Of a DNA stretch of 64,000 nucleotides, positions 59,935 to 64,000 are shown piece by piece. The position numbers were made by a program, and so were the translations under genes. The stretch is from Eunapius fragilis (lineage: Eukaryota > Porifera > Demospongiae > Spongillida > Spongillidae), in assembly GCA_963681505.1 (NCBI GenBank), contig OY811990.1, positions 554,679 to 618,678 on the forward strand. Reading direction: 5' to 3'. Numbering within the stretch: the first letter of the stretch is position 1; each line of letters begins with the position of its first letter. The notes under the pieces are model-generated. The model was not told the DNA's origin, did not search any database, and saw nothing but the letters and a program-made list of their open reading frames with translations.

Positions 59935-60155
59935 TTAGACAATAGCAACGCGTACGTAGCAACCAATAAATTATCACGCAACGCGATAACGATAACGGGA
60001 GGGATTCTAAGTGCCAGTGGGGGGGATTCTAAGTGCCCGGGGCACTTACCCCCCCCCCCCCTCCCACTGGCACTTAGAGTCCCTCTCTAGGTTTCTACCG
60101 CGTTTAGATACCTGCAATTGACCAATCAGATTGCGCGAATCCCGCTATTGTCTAA
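59935..60155. mobile_element. MITE copy B (ttagacaatagc termini)
   Basis: Same termini and layout as copy A, 221 bp, direct orientation, seven bases apart. Its centre has an expanded C run (about 60051-60062) in place of the tagaatcccccc of copy A. Confidence 0.88.
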
Positions 60156-60282
60156 GTATCGTGTACATGTAGCCTCATCTTTGTATCATTCCTATGGCTA
60201 TGTGTGATGCGTGATACATATGTACATGTGTTGCAAAGCTAGAAGCGGTGGTCAAGAATTTAGATAATAAATACGAGTCTCT

Positions 60283-60441
60283 AGTTGGGCCGACCTTCGC
60301 GTTTTGGGGTATAGCATCTGATAGCGAGTGTGGGCTATTATCACACATGTGGGCTATATAGCTATCAGATGGGTACAAACCTTGGCGTAGACTTGATACC
60401 CGACCTTCCACCAAAACGCGAAGGTCGGGCTACGCCCAACT
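60283..60441. mobile_element. Small MITE with agttgggc termini
   Basis: Ends agttgggccgaccttcgcgt and its complement acgcgaaggtcgggc followed by tacgcccaact. A second inner pair is gatagc facing gctatc. No coding sequence. Confidence 0.8.
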
Positions 60442-60610
60442 AATCTGACCCTTGCCAACAGAGGGTGTGGCATTAAAAAAAAAAGCTACGTAACTGAACA
60501 TGGCTCGAGGATTTACGCAGTTAGTTTTAACACTACCGCATTGACATTAACACTTAAATTGTGGTATACTCCAAATATGTCCACTGTTTCGAGCTGCATG
60601 CTTATCTAAC

Positions 60611-60701
60611 CTCGTCCCCAGACCCTATGTTTATTGCCCAACGCAGCTGCGGCGTCAGGCGGTGATGTAATCCATTCGCGTCCGTTGGGTCTGGGACCGA
60701 G
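60611..60701. mobile_element. 91-bp MITE-like element
   Basis: Termini ctcgtccccagaccc and gggtctgggaccgag are inverted repeats with two mismatches, and the centre is GC-rich (cgcagctgcgg). It lies 172 bp downstream of the 7TM gene's stop. Confidence 0.7.
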
Positions 60702-60872
60702 ACTAGGGAGCAGATCTATGTATTATTATAATGATATGTTATTGCCATAACTGCTCACACATGTCGTAATTATAAAAACGACAAGCCATAAATCCACATT
60801 ATCGTTTATTTCTAGCAAGTATATGTTATGATCACACCACACAGTTATAATCTATCCTCTTGCTAACTTTTG

Positions 60873-61865
60873 TTACAATACATTCTTGAGTTGCTGCTTA
60901 TTGGTGACTGGGATAGCTCCAAAAGCAATTCTTGATTGTGTTTCTCTTCTTTGAAGGCATGACAATGACAATGAACGTAGGCTTTTATGTACCATTAAAA
61001 TGGAACAGATAGTAATTGGATAGCTCAGATCTGCAGTGAATCGACTAACAACCGTCAGCAGCTTGTAAGTAGATAAATCATCTTTGTTTGCCAAAGATGC
61101 ACCAACATAAAATAAGATAATAGCAGAACCTCTGAATAGATTGAATTGCACAACATTAAATACGTTTATGGCTAGTACTGATAGTACTATTGACGATTTG
61201 TTCTGATCAGCCACTCTATTTTTTAAAAATAATTGTGTTGCTATAGTGGCAGCAATCGTTATCACAAGCGAGGGACAGTACCCAATGAAAACTATAATGG
61301 CTAGATGGATTTGACTTGTTAATGGATCTGCCACACATTGAGCACCTCGGATTTCAATGTAATCATATTCATTGAAGATAACTGCACAAGGAATGATCAG
61401 ACTTAGTGCTGTAACTACAGCAAATGAAATAAAAGTTGCTTTCTGTGTAAGCCGCTTTCCATACTTCAGTATCACAAATTGGAGAATTGATGCAAGTCCA
61501 ATGACACTGCACATTAGCATATGAAATACTTTGAAAGCAATGTTACAGGCCAAGCCTGATGGATAGTACTTGCAGACTTGTGGGGTCCCAATTATCAAGC
61601 TGATATCTGAGAAGAGTCCGTAAGTAGAAGGACCAGAAATACTGAGAACAATCATTACAGAGTATAAAAAAATTATTGGATTGATTTGAAATGTCCGTTT
61701 CACTTTGATCAGCATAGAAATCAAAATTAGAGCAGTTGTTCCAAATATCACGGATGGGATCCAAACCAATACAAGGTGCGTAATACCGAGATAGATCAGA
61801 ATGGTATCCAGGGATCTTGAATTTGTTTCATTTGATTCCATAGCTATTGTGAATAAACCAAACAT
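60873..61865 (-). CDS. Orphan 7TM receptor-like membrane protein
   Basis: An intronless 330-residue protein with seven clear hydrophobic helices, at about 24-54, 63-86, 108-134, 144-166, 187-214, 224-253 and 269-293. N-glycosylation sequon NET is near the N terminus. A Cys before helix 3 (SGLAC) and one in the second outer loop (GAQC) could form the GPCR-type disulfide. The DRY motif of helix 3 and the NPxxY of helix 7 are absent (YPITI lies near the end of helix 7), so it is not a standard rhodopsin-class receptor. An alternative start is Met9. A minus-strand AATAAA lies at 60805-60810, just after the stop. Ligand and family are unknown; a lineage-specific GPCR is the likeliest reading. Confidence 0.65.
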   Translation of the reverse strand: MFGLFTIAMESNETNSRSLDTILIYLGITHLVLVWIPSVIFGTTALILISMLIKVKRTFQINPIIFLYSVMIVLSISGPSTYGLFSDISLIIGTPQVCKYYPSGLACNIAFKVFHMLMCSVIGLASILQFVILKYGKRLTQKATFISFAVVTALSLIIPCAVIFNEYDYIEIRGAQCVADPLTSQIHLAIIVFIGYCPSLVITIAATIATQLFLKNRVADQNKSSIVLSVLAINVFNVVQFNLFRGSAIILFYVGASLANKDDLSTYKLLTVVSRFTADLSYPITICSILMVHKSLRSLSLSCLQRRETQSRIAFGAIPVTNKQQLKNVL

Positions 61866-62536
61866 CGTTATTTACAAGTATATATTATTGCTGTAATAAA
61901 TATTTATACAGATGTTTTGTTTTATATCAAATTGAGACTTTATGTATACAAGTGACTAACCATATTTCAATTAACAACTGTGAGCAGATCTTTGCACTCA
62001 CAGTAGTAATATGTTAAATTGGGAGCTGGGGTATTGAAGCCAGGCAGGTTTTCTCCTACCTGGCCTCACGCCTGTCATTTGGTTTAGGAATTCAGAAGCC
62101 AAAGATTTTGGTAGAGATGTATGGGAATTTAAAAATAGCCCCAGTGAGGTGCAATGCCAGAGTCCTCCTCAGTAGAGCATGTAATTTGGTTTAGATACTT
62201 TATATGTATAGCTTAGTAGTTTTATGTTAAAGTCTATAATTATAATTATAATTATACATTTTTTGGATTGTAATAAAATCATAAAACAACTAGCTATAGA
62301 TGCAATTAGTACATGGAGATACACCATAAACTTCTATACAGAACAGCATTGCCCTGCTGGATAATTATATTAAAATCACAGCATGAAATGAAAATATATA
62401 TTTATTATAATTACAGAAGTATATATATGTTCAAGCTAAAGTTCACACACCAAGACCCCTAACTAGGATAGCTCGAGCAATGGTCCTTTTCAAGGTGAGG
62501 TTCATCTATCCTCGCATACCCTGAATGCATGGCTAT
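61866..62536. other. AT-rich intergenic stretch, nothing recognised
   Basis: Upstream of the 7TM gene. Contains only AT-rich runs such as ataattataattataatta and a small hairpin around ccaggcaggt near 62041. No coding signal. Confidence 0.5.
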
Positions 62537-63130
62537 TCAGCGGGCCAGTAGCGCGAATGAATTGACCGCCTCCTTCCCCCAATTACCATAAGTCTCAACT
62601 GCTAAGGGAAGACAACTCCAACCAAGCTCAGAGCACTTAGCATCGTTGCTCTGATGTTTGCGTGTTTCAGCTAACTCAGCAGCAAAACCAGAGCGAATAC
62701 CTGACTGACCCAAAGTTTTTGGTATCAATGGACGGTGAAGTCGAATGCAGCTGGCTTTCCACCTAACCAATTTTGCAGTAAGACATCGGCTGGTCGGATG
62801 TGAGACATGTCAGGTGTAAGACCACTGCCTTCCTCCACCTTTACCCTTGAATGTGCTTGATGGCAAAGCTCAACAAAAACATCCCGCAGATGGTTATGGC
62901 GGAGAACCACATCACCCCCTCGCCTACATGTAGCTGCATGGTGACCAAGTGGGTCCAAAGCTATGTCAGTGCAAAGAGGACATGAGAGCCCTCTAGAGAT
63001 ATCCACACCTAACCACCACCTAATTGCTACACAAAACTCACTTGGTCCAGGTGCATTCCTAACTCCATTGTAGGTAATACAGTAAGCCATGAAGAAGCAT
63101 GGGGCGCCGATATAGAAGGAAGGCGAGCTT
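62537..63130 (-). pseudogene. C-terminal fragment of a retroelement ORF with zinc knuckle
   Basis: Read on the minus strand across three frames: SAPHASSWLTVLPTMELGMH (about 63125-63045), then VAIRWWLGVDISRGLSCPLC, DPLGHHAATCRRGGDVVLRH and RPADVLLQNWLGGKPAAFDF (to about 62737), then SELGWSCLPLAVETYGNWGK (to 62537). The CPLC-HHAATC pattern is a CCHC-like knuckle followed by a nuclease-like part. I associate this arrangement with the end of reverse-transcriptase ORFs in marine invertebrates. At least two frameshifts (near 63040 and 62740) break it. No reverse transcriptase domain is in the window. Confidence 0.7.
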
Positions 63131-64000
63131 TATTGGCTATCCAATAGAGACCTAAAGCATTTGAGATCAATACAACTAGAAAGGTTTTTCTGGTGAACAG
63201 GTGATGACACAATGGAGTCAAGTGTGGCTGTATCTTGTGGAGAGACTAGGGAATTGAAGGTGTCAATAGCACGAGTATGGTGGTGATTACCCTCTATAGC
63301 ACATTATGCAAACTTATTAATGCAAAACCTCTAACTTGTTACATTCTGTTAAGGTCAAACTGAGTGTTCCATATAATGAGCATTATATTATTATGGCTTT
63401 TAATTTGGGATAGTTAAACTTGTTCGCCACAAAGGTTAGCATTCTAAACTGAAATTGCAGGTGTTCAGATCCCTAACTTCCATATGTTGCATTTCCAGCC
63501 AAATTGCAAGCACCATGTGTTATTACTGTAGTATTTACTTTTTTTCATCTGCCAAGGCACTAGATCCAATCATTATGCACATGAGGTATGATTTGTAGTT
63601 GTAATGGCGAGATTAAGGACTGCTGGCTTCCCAAATTGCCGAATGCCAGCTGGACACAATTTGCTTATTCACCATACCCAAGGCCAACCACTTCTTCATA
63701 TTCATTTTTATCTTCACCATATGTGCGTTAGGGCATATAATGCCAAAACTGATATGATTTTTGATCATAGGATGCAGTAAGGGCATAAAAATCCCAGCTT
63801 ACATCAAGTCCTAGATACTCCTTAATGGCAAAGATGAAATTAACAGTAAACGTCTTTAATGAGGAAGATAGAGACTTTCTAAAAGCACTCTGGGCTGATA
63901 GTCCTCTTTTTCAGGGACAAGCTCTCGGTGAACAAGGAAAGAACCTACTACTGTATCAAAAGTGAACATGTTTGAGTATGGAATGTGTGTGTTATGTTGT
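63131..64000. other. Window end, no gene recognised
   Basis: No open frame longer than about 60 codons with protein-like features and no clear repeat. It may hold the eroded upstream part of the retroelement or plain intergenic sequence. Confidence 0.4.

Overview
The window is nuclear DNA of an animal. It holds intron-split genes with GT-AG junctions, introns from 48 bp to several kb, many transposon relics and long minisatellites. The gene set (BARD1, CREB, TRMT10A, a heparan-sulfate-type sulfotransferase, a pericentrin/AKAP9 scaffold, a PPM1H/J/M phosphatase, INCENP) is metazoan. Compact genes, micro-introns, frequent tacatgta words, intronless enzyme genes and an orphan 7TM gene suggest an early-branching marine invertebrate, plausibly a sponge. 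That assignment is inference. All splice models were made by eye from junctions, reading phase and family motifs; no search or transcript data were used.

Layout. 1-925 (minus): 5' part of a BARD1-like gene, leaving the window at base 1. 926-1522: shared promoter with four TGACG half-sites. 1523-5243 (plus): CREB-family gene in 7 exons with phospho-switch (KID) and bZIP; a 22-bp minisatellite fills part of intron 4. 5452-14259 (plus): TRMT10A-like tRNA m1G9 methyltransferase in 9 exons, whose introns carry two foldback elements and a decayed piggyBac element with TTAA ends. 15801-16721 (minus): intronless HS3ST-like sulfotransferase. 16875-40442 (minus): a giant coiled-coil centrosome scaffold of the pericentrin/AKAP9 family. 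I assemble 22 phase-consistent exons into about 3505 residues, ending in a PACT domain. 40553-41986 (plus): intronless PPM1H/J/M-like phosphatase, head to head with the scaffold gene, 110 bp between start codons. 42139-56210 (plus): INCENP in 5 exons, with a 4.5-kb decayed transposon in intron 1 and a 1.1-kb foldback in intron 3. 56428-59551: an ISL2EU-type element (THAP plus DDE transposase, opposed YqaJ-partner/PHD remnants). 59562-60701: palindromes and MITEs. 60873-61865 (minus): intronless 7TM receptor-like gene. 62537-63130 (minus): broken C-terminal piece of a retroelement ORF.

How the genes relate. Three of the genes (BARD1, pericentrin/AKAP9, INCENP) act in genome maintenance, centrosome organisation or chromosome segregation, and two gene pairs are divergent across short promoters. 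No operon-like pathway is evident. I found no clear new molecular system. The most notable points are the complete scaffold gene, the two compact divergent promoters, a 4.5-kb transposon that split a minisatellite and carries a second large satellite, and related GGGTCATTC-ended elements at two sites.
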